A program made the position numbers and the translations under genes. A stretch of DNA of 64,000 nt from Gemmatimonas sp. UBA7669. GTDB lineage: Bacteria > Gemmatimonadota > Gemmatimonadetes > Gemmatimonadales > Gemmatimonadaceae. The notes beneath the pieces are model-generated. The model was not told the DNA's origin and did no database searches. It saw nothing but the letters and a program-made list of their open reading frames with translations. Below, one piece after another: positions 8,021 to 17,200 of the stretch. The stretch covers positions 41,584 to 105,583 of the forward strand of contig NZ_DLHL01000006.1 in assembly GCF_002483225.1 (NCBI RefSeq). The letters run 5' to 3'. How positions within the stretch are numbered: position 1 is the first letter of the stretch; every line of letters begins with the position of its first letter.

Positions 8021-8081
8021 CAACGCAATGACTTACGGATGAGCTCGCTTTAACCGTCGCGCTCAAAACAGATGAGCTGGC

Positions 8082-8990
8082 TTACGCCGCGCCCCAGAAC
8101 CCGGCCAGCGCGCGCCCGTCAGGCGACTCGCGCAGCTTCTCGAAGGCCCGCTCGCGGATCTGCCGGATGCGCTCACGGGTGACACCCATGAGGGCCCCGA
8201 TGCGCTCGAGGGTCATGGCTTCCGCCCCTTCGTCGAGCCCGTAATAGAGGTACAGGATCTTGCGCTCACGCGGCGTGAGGTACTTGCGGAACACACGGTC
8301 GATGAACTCGCGCATGAGCCGGAAGTCGGTGCCTTCCTCAATGTCGGCGTGGGTCTCGCCGGCAAAGCGCTCACCCAGAGTGGAGGCCTCACGGTCCTGA
8401 CGGTCGATGGGCGCGTCGAGTGAGACTTCGGTGCTGGAGATCTGTCGTGCCTGCCGCACCTGCTCGAGGGGCTCGCCGAGGAGCTTGGCCATTTCCTCGT
8501 CGGTGGGCTCGCGGTTCAGGACCTGCGAGAGCACCATCTCGCCGCGCGCGAGGCGAATGAGTTGCGAGTTCTGGTTGAGCGGGATGCGCACGCTGCGTGT
8601 CTGCTCGGCCAGCGCCTTGAGCACCGCCTGACGCACCCACCACACGGCGTAGGAGATGAACTTGACGCCCTGGTCGGGATCGAACTTGCGCACGGCCTTG
8701 AGCAGGCCTTCGTTGCCGATGGCCACGAGTTCGGAGAGGTCGAGACCGTGTCCCTGATACTTCTTCACGTAGCTGATCACGAAACGCAGATTGGCCGTGA
8801 CGAGCCGTTCGGCGGCGGATTCGTCACCCTTCTGGGCAAGGCGAGCCAGACGCCGCTCTTCGGCGGCATCGGTGATCAGCGGCAGCTTCTGAATGTCGTG
8901 GAGGTACTGATCGAAGGCGGTGGAAGGAGCGGAACGGAAGAAGCCCTTCGCGCGAGCTTCGGGTGTCCTGGTCGCAGCTGCTGCCTGCAT
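8082..8990 (-). CDS. RpoD-family RNA polymerase sigma factor
   Basis: A 302-residue sigma-70 protein with region 1.2 (FDQYLHDIQKLPLIT), region 2 (ANLRFVISYVKKYQGHGLDLSELVAIGNEGLLKAVRKFDP and the DNA-melting/-10 helix FISYAVWWVRQAVLKAL), region 3 and region 4 with the helix-turn-helix TLERIGALMGVTRERIRQIRERA. It lacks the long acidic region 1.1 and spacer of classic RpoD, so it is a short primary or group 2 sigma factor. ATG at 8990 has GAGG nearby; a longer frame upstream runs across its own promoter. The promoter found at 9053-9082 is of housekeeping type. Confidence 0.92.
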   Translation of the reverse strand: MQAAAATRTPEARAKGFFRSAPSTAFDQYLHDIQKLPLITDAAEERRLARLAQKGDESAAERLVTANLRFVISYVKKYQGHGLDLSELVAIGNEGLLKAVRKFDPDQGVKFISYAVWWVRQAVLKALAEQTRSVRIPLNQNSQLIRLARGEMVLSQVLNREPTDEEMAKLLGEPLEQVRQARQISSTEVSLDAPIDRQDREASTLGERFAGETHADIEEGTDFRLMREFIDRVFRKYLTPRERKILYLYYGLDEGAEAMTLERIGALMGVTRERIRQIRERAFEKLRESPDGRALAGFWGAA

Positions 8991-9052
8991 ACGTCCTCGC
9001 CGAACGTGTCCAGATGTCCGAGCGCAGTGGGCCCGGAAGGAGGTGGGAGCGC

Positions 9053-9082
9053 CACTATACGACACGGGTTCCGGGCGGTCAA
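9053..9082 (-). promoter_or_regulatory. Housekeeping promoter of the sigma factor gene
   Basis: On the minus strand TTGACC (9082-9077) and TATAGT (9059-9054) are separated by exactly 17 bp, five of six matches at each hexamer. Transcription would start near 9047, about 57 bp before the sigma factor ATG. It is the best sigma-70 match I saw in the window. Confidence 0.75.
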
Positions 9083-9185
9083 TGAAAATTTTCGCGATGG
9101 CGCAAATGGGACAGTCCGGCGCCACCTTTGTGACATTTCTTGTGGTATTGCCTCAGTAATAAGGCGCTTGGCTGCCTTGGGTTGG

Positions 9186-9340
9186 TTTAACTGCTTTGTC
9201 GCGGATGACACGGATGGGGCGGAAACCGCACGGATCAAGCGGTCTGGATAAACCGCATTGTTTGGAAGCGAGGTGATTTCAATGCAGTGATCCGTGCGGT
9301 TTCCGCCCCATCCGCGTCATCCGCGACAAGGCAGTTCAAT
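9186..9340. repeat. Family D inverted repeat with ~50 bp arms
   Basis: The left arm 9186-9236 (AACTGCTTTGTCGCGGATGA through CCGCACGGATCA) is almost perfectly complementary to the right arm 9288-9340 (TGATCCGTGCGG through CAAGGCAGTTCAAT). A 50 bp loop separates them. Together with the promoter it fills the 391 bp between aroB and the sigma gene, where no coding gene is visible. A third arm-like copy lies at 2402-2455. Confidence 0.9.
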
Positions 9341-9381
9341 CGGCCCATCCTACTCGCGAACTCAGCGACTCGACACGGCAG

Positions 9382-10494
9382 TCAGATCGCGTCGAGGGCC
9401 TGTCGAACGAGGGCGTCGGACACGGGGCGCGACCAGCGCCCGTCGCCCGGGTCCATTTCGCCCAAGGCCACGGGCAGGGCGTAGCGGGCGGCGCCGGCGC
9501 GGGCCTTCTTGTCGCCATGGGTCTCGGCCAGCACAGCGTCCCGGCTCACTCCTGCGGGCATCACGGTGGGCAGCCCCACCGCGGCCACGGCCTCGCGTAT
9601 GCGAGCGGCCAGCGGCTCACGCGCCACACCCGCGAGTTCCGCGAGCTGGGCTTCGGCAATCATGCCCAGAGCCACCGCGTCGCCATGCGGCAGTTGATAG
9701 TCGAGCTGCTTTTCGATGGCGTGGGCAATGGTGTGCCCGAAGTTGAGCACCTGCCGCTTGCCACCTTCGCGTGCGTCTTCTGCCACGACGGCGGCCTTGA
9801 TGCGCACGCTCTCGGCCACCAGCGGCGTGAGGGCTGCAGCTCGCGATCGGTCATCAAGTTCGGCGAGCCGACTTCCCGTGTCCTGCACCCGTACGAAGTA
9901 GTCCGCGTCGGTCAGCACGCCGTGCTTGAGCATCTCGGCCAGCCCGGTGCGCAGCACTTCGGGCGGCAGGGTGTTCAGCACCTCGGTGTCCATGACCACC
10001 GCGGCCGGGTCATGAAACGCGCCCACGAGATTTTTGCCGGCCGGTGTGTCGACGGCCGTCTTGCCGCCCACGGCGGCGTCCACCATGGCCAGCAGCGTGG
10101 TGGGGATTTGCACGACGGGCACGCCACGCATGAAGGTGGCGGCGACAAAACCGGCGAGGTCACCCACCACCCCACCGCCCAGTGCGAGGATGGTCGTGTC
10201 GCGTCCCGCGCCCCAGGCCAGCAGCTCGTCGCTGAGCCGCGCCCACTCGGCGCGCGTCTTGTGCTGCTCGCCGGCGGGCAGCGTGAGCAAGCTGACACGC
10301 TCGGCCGGCGCAATGGCTTGCAGCGCCGCCATGACGCGCGCGGCATGATGCGGGGCGACGACGTCGTCACAGATGACGGCATAACGATGCGCGGGCGCGT
10401 GCTGCTGCACGATGTGGCCGAGCGCACTGAGCGCGCCCGGTGCGCAGTACACCGGGTAGGACAGCGGCAGGGGCGTGAGCGGTGCCACGTCCAC
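9382..10494 (-). CDS. aroB: 3-dehydroquinate synthase AroB
   Basis: A 370-residue cytoplasmic enzyme that turns DAHP into 3-dehydroquinate in the shikimate pathway, using NAD and a divalent metal. The NAD-binding ALGGGVVGDLAGFVAATFMRGV is near residues 105-126. Other family motifs are TTLLAMVDAAVGGKTAVD, GKNLVGAF, and the metal-binding FGHTIAHAIE and HGDAVALGM. Length matches the family (about 360). It is transcribed leftward right after the adenosyltransferase gene, with only 5 bp between them, so the two probably share a transcript although their pathways are unrelated. Confidence 0.96.
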   Translation of the reverse strand: MDVAPLTPLPLSYPVYCAPGALSALGHIVQQHAPAHRYAVICDDVVAPHHAARVMAALQAIAPAERVSLLTLPAGEQHKTRAEWARLSDELLAWGAGRDTTILALGGGVVGDLAGFVAATFMRGVPVVQIPTTLLAMVDAAVGGKTAVDTPAGKNLVGAFHDPAAVVMDTEVLNTLPPEVLRTGLAEMLKHGVLTDADYFVRVQDTGSRLAELDDRSRAAALTPLVAESVRIKAAVVAEDAREGGKRQVLNFGHTIAHAIEKQLDYQLPHGDAVALGMIAEAQLAELAGVAREPLAARIREAVAAVGLPTVMPAGVSRDAVLAETHGDKKARAGAARYALPVALGEMDPGDGRWSRPVSDALVRQALDAI

Positions 10495-10499
10495 TGCTG

Positions 10500-11045
10500 T
10501 TACCAGGTCACCTCACCGGCACCGGCGCGCTTGTTGGCGACGCGGGCCAGCATGAAGAGCAGGTCGGAAAGGCGATTGAGATAGATGATGACGAGGTGCG
10601 GCAGCTCGACGGTGCTGGCGAGATGCACGACACGACGCTCGGCGCGACGACACACGGTGCGGGCCACATGCAGCGCGGCGGCCTTGGGGGTGCCACCCGG
10701 AATGATGAAGCTGCGCAGGGGCTCGAGTTCGGACTCGCAGGCATCGATGGCGCGCTCGAGTTCCGCGATGCGTCCGTCGTCGATGCGGGCCTTGGCGAGC
10801 TGCTCGCGCATTTTTTCGTGATCAGGCGTGGCCAGCAGGGCGCCAATGGCAAAGAGATCGCGCTGAATGGGCACGAGGACTTCGTCGATGCGCGGCATCA
10901 TGTCGATGCTGCGGGCGAGGCCGAGGGAGGCATTGAGCTCGTCGACGTCGCCATAGGCTTCGACGCGGGGATGGTCCTTGCCCACGCGCCCGCCGCCGAA
11001 GAGGGCGGTACCCCCTTCGTCTCCAGTCCGGGTATAGATCTTCAT
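10500..11045 (-). CDS. PduO-type cob(I)alamin adenosyltransferase
   Basis: A 181-residue protein that transfers the adenosyl group of ATP to cob(I)alamin to make coenzyme B12. The N-terminal ATP motif IYTRTGDEGGTALFGGGRVGKD and the later YGDVDELNASLG are diagnostic, with the C-terminal RRAERRVVHL and LPHLVIIYLNRLSDLLFMLAR helices completing the PduO/MMAB fold. ATG at 11045 is preferred to a TTG 9 bp upstream. The region before the start is family A repeat R2, so the promoter is not evident. No other cobalamin gene is in the window, so it probably serves salvage or a B12-dependent mutase elsewhere. Confidence 0.92.
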   Translation of the reverse strand: MKIYTRTGDEGGTALFGGGRVGKDHPRVEAYGDVDELNASLGLARSIDMMPRIDEVLVPIQRDLFAIGALLATPDHEKMREQLAKARIDDGRIAELERAIDACESELEPLRSFIIPGGTPKAAALHVARTVCRRAERRVVHLASTVELPHLVIIYLNRLSDLLFMLARVANKRAGAGEVTW

Positions 11046-11068
11046 GTCTGGCAAGGTAATTGGGGGGG

Positions 11069-11300
11069 GAACGGCGAACGGCGGAACAGCGAACTGCGAC
11101 AGCCAACCGCGGAACAGCCAACCGCGATAGCCTTCGCGCCGGAAGCCTTTGCGCCGGAAGCGCTACCGCAGGAGCCCCAACTGCCGGGCTGCGGTTGGGG
11201 CTTCTGGTCTATGGCTTCTGGCGTCAAGGCTTCCGAGGCACGGCTATCGCGGTTGGCCGTTTCGCGGTTGGCTATTCCGCGGTTTGCCATTCCGCCGTTC
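11069..11300. repeat. Family A palindromic element, copy R2
   Basis: Centred near 11180-11195 (CCCAACTGCCGGGCTGCGGT). The left arm has GAACAGCCAACCGCGATAGCC followed by three GAAGC-type steps; the right arm mirrors it up to CGGTTTGCCATTCCGCCGTTC. Its right arm contains the last 19 codons and stop of the four-helix-bundle gene; its left end is 23 bp from the adenosyltransferase start. Confidence 0.88.
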
Positions 11301-11672
11301 CTCCTCCTCGTGTGCCTCCCGCTCCTCAATGGCGCGAATGAGGTTCACGAGCATCTTGCACACTGCCACCCGCTTGTTTTCGCAGCGCCAGATGTGCTGC
11401 CGCGGTATGGCGCCGGTGCGCTCGAGCACCCGCAGATGGCTGCCCGTTTCATTGGCGGACGCCAGGGCCAGGCGCAGCTGACGCTTGAAGTTCGGGTCCG
11501 TGCCCAGGTTGGCCGCTTCGGCTACGTTGGCGGCGATGGCCGTCACGGAGCGGGCCAGCTGGCCGCGCACACCGGGTGCACGGCGGGCATTGACCAGCGG
11601 CACGACGGACAGCACGGCCACGGCGAGGTCCTCGGCGGCGGAGAGCACGCGGAGATGGCGGGAATCGCTCAT
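11244..11672 (-). CDS. S23/IVS-type four-helix-bundle protein
   Basis: A 142-residue protein of the 23S rRNA intervening-sequence (S23) four-helix-bundle family. The core RGQLARSVTAIAANVAEAANLG and FKRQLRLALASANETGSHL match the family's typical helix 2-3 pattern. Relatives are encoded within intervening sequences of 23S rRNA or as free genes; their role is unsettled, and the Avd partner of diversity-generating retroelements shares the fold. The C-terminus after EEERR is NGKPR-NSQPR-NGQPR and is encoded by family A repeat R2, whose TAG ends the gene. A second family A copy (R3) lies 74 bp upstream. No reverse transcriptase is visible in the window. Confidence 0.82.
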   Translation of the reverse strand: MSDSRHLRVLSAAEDLAVAVLSVVPLVNARRAPGVRGQLARSVTAIAANVAEAANLGTDPNFKRQLRLALASANETGSHLRVLERTGAIPRQHIWRCENKRVAVCKMLVNLIRAIEEREAHEEEERRNGKPRNSQPRNGQPR

Positions 11673-11746
11673 GCCCCAGCATGCGCTGAGAAATGAGATG
11701 GTGTGACATCAGAACGACGAGAGTTGGGACATGGGAACGCATGGGC

Positions 11747-11956
11747 AACAGCCAACCGCGATAGCCGGGGGCTCGGAAGCCTGTGCGCCGGAAGCGCTAC
11801 CACAGGAGCCCCAACTGCAGTCCTGCAGTCAAGGCTCCTGCCCTCCGGCTTCTGGCGCACAGGCTTCCGAGCCCCCGGCTATCGCAGTTGGCTGTTTCGC
11901 AGTTGGCTGTTCCGCAGTTGGCCATTCCGCTGTTCGACGGTAGCTGCGGGCTGTTA
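11747..11956. repeat. Family A palindromic element, copy R3
   Basis: Centred near 11812-11828 (CCCAACTGCAGTCCTGCAGT). The arms carry AACAGCCAACCGCGATAGCC / GGCTATCGCAGTTGGCTGTT plus spaced GAAGC motifs. It fills the divergent gap between the four-helix-bundle gene and the Omp85 gene and ends 14 bp before the latter's GTG start. Confidence 0.87.
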
Positions 11957-11969
11957 ACTTCCCTCCGTC

Positions 11970-14216
11970 GTGCGCCCCTCACTCCTGCTTTTCGCCCTCG
12001 CCTTCGCGGGTCCCCTCGCCGCCCAGGACCTGTCCTGCGAGCGCGGCGATCGCGAGGTGCGCACCCTGCGATTCGAGGGCAATCGCGAGTACTCGGCGTC
12101 CGCACTCGCCGCCACCGTCGCCACGCTGCCCTCCACCTTTCCCGGTGTGCCACTCGTCGGGCAGCGACGATGCCTCGATCCGGTGGAGTTCGCGCGCGAC
12201 GTGCAGCGCATTGCCTCGCTCTATCGCCGCCGCGGCTATCCCGATGTGCAGGTGGATACGCTGGTGCGGACCGTGAAGCAGAATGAGAAGCGGCAGGTGA
12301 TCGACATCACCTTTGTCGTACGCGAAGGGGAGCCCATGCGCGTGAGCGCGCTGGTGCTGCGCGGCACGAGTGAGAACCCGGAAATCGCGGCCGCGGCGCG
12401 TGACTTCCCGCTGCAGGTGGGCGGCCTCTTTGATCGCTCGGCGCTCGAGGCGGGTCGCGACACGCTGGTGCGCCGTCTGCGCAATCGCGGCTGGCCGCAG
12501 GCCGAGGCGCTGCTGGCCTACACCACCAACACCCGCGCGCGCACCGCCGATGTGGAAGTGTCGGTGGTGCCGGGCGCGCGGGCGCGCATCGGACGCATTG
12601 CCCTGCAGGTGGAGTCGCCCGACGGCAGTCGTCAGGTGTCGGATGCCATGATTCGTCGCGCGCTCAATGTGTCGCCTGGCGACTGGTACAGCGCCCGCGC
12701 CATCATCGACGCGCAGCGCAATCTCTATCAGACCGACGTCTTTCAACGTGTCGAGATTCAACCCGACAGCCTGCAGCCGGCCGGCGATACGCTGGTGAAT
12801 CTCACGGCGCGCCTGGTGGAAGGCGACCGGTTTGCCGTGCGCGGTGGCATGGGTTGGGCCACACTCGATTGCTTTCGCACGCAGGCCTCGCTGACCGATC
12901 GCGACTTCCTGCCCTACGCACAGCGTCTCGAGCTGACCGCGCGCGTGAGCAAGATCGGACTCGGTGCGCCGGTGGATGGATTCCCGGAACTGTGTCAGGG
13001 GCAGGCGCGCTCCGATCCGTACTCGCGCACGCTCAACTACTACACCTCGATGACGCTGCGGCAGCCGGTGCGTGCCGAGCAGGCGCGGGTGCCCTCGCTG
13101 ACCGTGTTCAGCTCCACGCTCAGCGAGTACCGCGCCTTCCTGCGTCGCACGCCCATTGGTGGCGTGTTCTCCGTGACCGATCCGTTTGCACGCCGAGCGG
13201 CCACGCGCACGCCCAGCACACTGTCGTATCAGCTGGAGCTTGGACGTACCGAAGCGGAGCCGGCGTTCTTCTGCGCGGTGTTCAACGCCTGTGACGCGGA
13301 GTTGCGCGGCTTCCTGCAGCGCAACAATCGACTGGCGGCGCTCGAATTCAGCATGTCGCGCGAGCGACTGAACGACCCGTTGCGTCCGTCGGGGGGCACG
13401 CTCGCCCGCGTCTCGCTGCGCCATGCAAGCACCCTCATTGGCAGCGACCGTACCCAGCAGTTCAATCGTGCCACGGCCGATGTGTCGTGGTATCACCAGT
13501 TGGGCAGCGCCACCGTCACCGCCCATGTGCGGGGGGGACTGGTGCAGGGGCAGGGCAGCGGCGCCGGCGTGGGCAGTTTCATTCCGCCGCAGGAACGACT
13601 CTACGCCGGTGGCCCCACCACCGTGCGTGGTTTCCGTCAGAATGAGTTGGGCCCCGCCGTGTACATCGTGAGCGGCTATCAGGCGGTGGATGAAGGAGGA
13701 CGTCAGTTCTTCCGCGTCGATTCCACCACGGTCACCGAGCGCGTGGTTCCCACGGGTGGCAACACGCTGTTTGTCGCCAACCTCGAGGCACAGTGGCCAA
13801 GTCCGGTGTTGCCGCGTCTGCTGCAGCTGGCGGCGTTTGCCGACGCCGGGCGCTTGTGGAACCGCGGTGACGTGGCGCGCGGCGCCTCGCTTGCGAGCGA
13901 TGGACCCATCATCAAGGTCACGCCGGGTCTCGGTGTGCGTGTGGCCTCTCCCTTCGGCGCCATTCGCGTTGACTTTGGTTACAACCCGTATGCGCTGCCG
14001 GCCGGTGCGGCGTATTTCAATGCACCGCTGCAGGCTGGAGTGGCGCCGCTGTACTGCGTGAGCCCGGGCAATCAGCTGGCCATCAACGAGAGCATCCAGC
14101 CGGGCGCGCCGCCGGTGCAGGCCTCGGGCTCCTGCCCGGCCACGTTCCGACCCACGCGGCGCACGGGTCTGCTCGGACGACTGAATCCGAGCATCTGGAT
14201 CGGGCAGGCCTTCTGA
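11970..14216 (+). CDS. TamA-like Omp85 outer-membrane protein
   Basis: A 748-residue protein with a signal peptide (MRPSLLLFALAFAGPLAAQ), POTRA repeats over about residues 28-260 and a C-terminal 16-strand-type barrel. The barrel includes the Omp85 motifs LYAGGPTTVRGFRQNELGP (the [VI]RG[FY] loop motif) and a final FGAIRVDFGY strand. It is directly followed by TamB with a TGATG overlap, so the pair is a TamA/TamB-like translocation and assembly module spanning the envelope; TamAB-type proteins are linked to outer-membrane protein and lipid transport. The start is GTG; the 14 bp before it adjoin family A copy R3. A second BamA paralog would be expected elsewhere. Confidence 0.88.
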   Translation: MRPSLLLFALAFAGPLAAQDLSCERGDREVRTLRFEGNREYSASALAATVATLPSTFPGVPLVGQRRCLDPVEFARDVQRIASLYRRRGYPDVQVDTLVRTVKQNEKRQVIDITFVVREGEPMRVSALVLRGTSENPEIAAAARDFPLQVGGLFDRSALEAGRDTLVRRLRNRGWPQAEALLAYTTNTRARTADVEVSVVPGARARIGRIALQVESPDGSRQVSDAMIRRALNVSPGDWYSARAIIDAQRNLYQTDVFQRVEIQPDSLQPAGDTLVNLTARLVEGDRFAVRGGMGWATLDCFRTQASLTDRDFLPYAQRLELTARVSKIGLGAPVDGFPELCQGQARSDPYSRTLNYYTSMTLRQPVRAEQARVPSLTVFSSTLSEYRAFLRRTPIGGVFSVTDPFARRAATRTPSTLSYQLELGRTEAEPAFFCAVFNACDAELRGFLQRNNRLAALEFSMSRERLNDPLRPSGGTLARVSLRHASTLIGSDRTQQFNRATADVSWYHQLGSATVTAHVRGGLVQGQGSGAGVGSFIPPQERLYAGGPTTVRGFRQNELGPAVYIVSGYQAVDEGGRQFFRVDSTTVTERVVPTGGNTLFVANLEAQWPSPVLPRLLQLAAFADAGRLWNRGDVARGASLASDGPIIKVTPGLGVRVASPFGAIRVDFGYNPYALPAGAAYFNAPLQAGVAPLYCVSPGNQLAINESIQPGAPPVQASGSCPATFRPTRRTGLLGRLNPSIWIGQAF

Positions 14217-17200
14217 TGGCACCGCGCCGCCGCACCGTCGTGTTGGGCACCGCTACGGTGCTCCTGCTGCTGCTGGTCGCGGCGGTGGGTGGCGTGGTGG
14301 GGCTCACGCAGACCGATCGCGGACGGGCGTTCATTCTGCGCACGGTGTTGCCCATTGCGCGCGCTGCCATTCCCGGTACGCTGCACGTGAGTGGGCTGCA
14401 CGGCACGTTGTTCACCGAGCTGGCCATCGACTCGTTGGACCTGCGCACCGCCGACGGCAAGCCCTTCCTCACCACGGGCCCGATTCGGCTGACCTACGAC
14501 CCGCGCGATTTGCTCGATGCGCGCATCGTCATCAAGTCGCTGGAAGTCACGCGGCCCCGCATCACGCTCATTGACTACGGCAACGACGACTGGAATTGGA
14601 AGCGTGCGCTGCGGCGTGGCCCGTCGAAACCCAAGGGCACGCCCAATCGCTTCGGGCGCTACATCGTCATCGACACCACCACGCTGCACGAGGCCACATT
14701 TGTTGCCCGTCTGCCGTGGCAGTTGTCGGATACCCTGCGCGGCGCCAAGCGTGACAGCGCGCTGCGCTACAACCTCACGCGGCTCGACGGTGAACGCCGC
14801 GCTGAAGACGGGCGCTATGTGCAGGTGTATCGGTTTGTGCGAGGTAACGTGGCGCTCGGGCGCAGCCGCCTCGCCGATCCGGACAGCGCCGGCCAGGCCT
14901 TCGCCGTGCGCAAGCTGGACGTGATGTGGGTGTATCCGCCCTTCTGGTTTCAGGGTTTGCAGGGGCGCTTTCTCAAACTGGGTGACTCGCTGTTCGTGGA
15001 CAGCGCCCGCTTTGCCTTGCCCGGTTCGCGTGCGCATGGAGGGGCCAAGATCGTGTGGGGCGGCGGCAAGCCGGTGCGCTACGACATCCGGCTGCAACTC
15101 GACACCGTGTCACTCACCGATCTGGCGTGGATTGATGAGACCGTGCCCCACGTGGGTGGCGGGCGTGCCTTCCTCACCATGCGCAACGACCCGCGCAACC
15201 TGAGTATCATCGACTACCAGATCACCAACATGGACGCGCGCTCCCTGCGTTCGCGGCTCATGGGGCGCATGACCTGGGGGGTTGGTGGGCCGGTCACCCG
15301 TTTGTCAGACGTGGACCTGCAGCTGGAGCCGGCACACACCGACTTGTTGCGCTGGTTCAATGGGGAGCCCTTCCCGTACGACTGGCAGGGCGCTCTGCGC
15401 GGACGGGTAACAGGACGCGGCGGATTCCTGCCCGACTGGCAACTCGATGATGCCCAGCTGGCCTACTTCGATGAGCACGTACCGGGTGCGGTGAGTCGCG
15501 CACGGGCGCGCGGGCGACTCAACATCTTTGCTCCCGCGGAGGCGGTGCTCAAAGGCGTCGATCTGGACATCGAACAGCTCGACTTCCGCACGCCACGCTA
15601 TGTGAACCCGCTGTTTGCGGAACTCAACGGCTTTGCGCGCGGCCGGGTGCGACTCGATTCGCTGTGGTACGACGCCTTCTTCAGCAACGCCGATCTCGAG
15701 CTGGTAGACGGACCGGGACAGCCCTCGCGCTTCACCGGCGCTGGTCGCTACACGCTGGTTCCCGAGGGCACGTTCTTCGATGTGGATCTGCAGGCCGTGC
15801 CCCTGTCGTATACCACGCTGTCGCGGTCGTATCCCGATATGCCGCTGCGCGGGTCGGCCGTGGGGCGCATTGTGGCCAAGGGCATGGCCGATGCCTTCGA
15901 CCTGCAGGCCACGCTCGCCGGTGAAGGCGGCGAATTGAGTTTCACGGGCACGGCCGATGCGCTGGTGCCGGTCATGGGCGCGAATGGCAATTGGCGCGCA
16001 CGCGGTGCCAACCTGCAGTCACTCTTTGGCGACACGCGCCTGCCCGCAAGCGCACTCACCATGGCCGGTCTGGTCAACCTCCAGGCCACCGTGGACAGCA
16101 CCACCGACGAATTCATCACCAGCAGCATCCGCGGTCCGCTCACGGCCACGGTCGATCAGTTCTCGCGCATTGCCGATGCGCGGCTCTTTGGCGGCACCGT
16201 GTCGGTGCTCTTCGATTCGGGCCACGTGCGGGTGGACACGCTGCAGGTGGAGAGCTCGGCACTTCGTCTCGTTGCGCGCGGCGGTCTCGGACTCGATGCG
16301 GCGCGCCGCGATGCGCTGCGTTTCAATCTCGTGATTGATTCGCTGGGCGGCCTGCGTCCCTGGCTTTCGCCACGCGACAGTACCCGAACGCCGTTCATTC
16401 TGCCCACCGACACCCTGCGTGGTACCGTGGAAATGAGTGGCACGCTGTTCGGCTCCGTGGATTCGCTCGACACGCGCGGTCTCGATCTCGACGCGCGCGC
16501 CGATCTGCGGGACGTGGTGGTGGCGGGCACGCGTTCCTTGCGCGCCGGCTTTGACTTGCAGGTGGCCGATGTCCTGCGCGGGGCCAACGGGATGCTGGTC
16601 GCCACGGCTGATTCGGCCCTGCTGTTGGGTCTCGATGTGTCGGCGGCCACGGCGCGGTCCACGCTCAAGGGTGGGCTGGCCGAACGTTTCTCGGTGGCCT
16701 TGCGCACACCGTCGGAGAGTCGCCTGCAGGTGGCGGGCGGCGTTACGCGCGTGGGGGACAGCACCGACGTGCGATTCGATACGGTGTCGGTGCGGGTGGA
16801 CAGCGGACTGGCCAGACCACGTGGTTTTGCCCTCGTGGCGCCGGCCACGTTGCGGCTCCTGGGTGGCGGTCGTGGTGTGCTCGACTCGCTGGTGCTGCAG
16901 CACACCGACACCGGCCGGTTGCTGCTGCGCGGAGCGCTTGGTGACAGTGGGCGGGTGGGCGGACAGTTTGTCGCCGACCGTGTGCCGCTCAGTGACATCG
17001 GACGATTGCTGCGCCGTGAGAGTCCAACCCGTGGCGCGATGAATGCCGACTTCACGCTGTCCGGCACTCGTGAGGCCCCGCGCATGGATGGCACCGTGCG
17101 CCTCGCGGACGCGGTCCTTGGCCGAGTGCGCTTCGGTGAGCTGTTCGCGCGCGCACACTACGATTCACTCAGGCTCGGCGTCGAAGGGTCGCTGCAAGTG

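Noticed and set aside
9186..9340. Insertion sequence ends around a lost transposase
   Set aside because: The 50 bp loop has no coding remnant and no target duplication is visible.
11244..11672. Diversity-generating retroelement accessory gene (Avd)
   Set aside because: The four-helix fold fits, but there is no reverse transcriptase and no template/variable repeat pair in the window.
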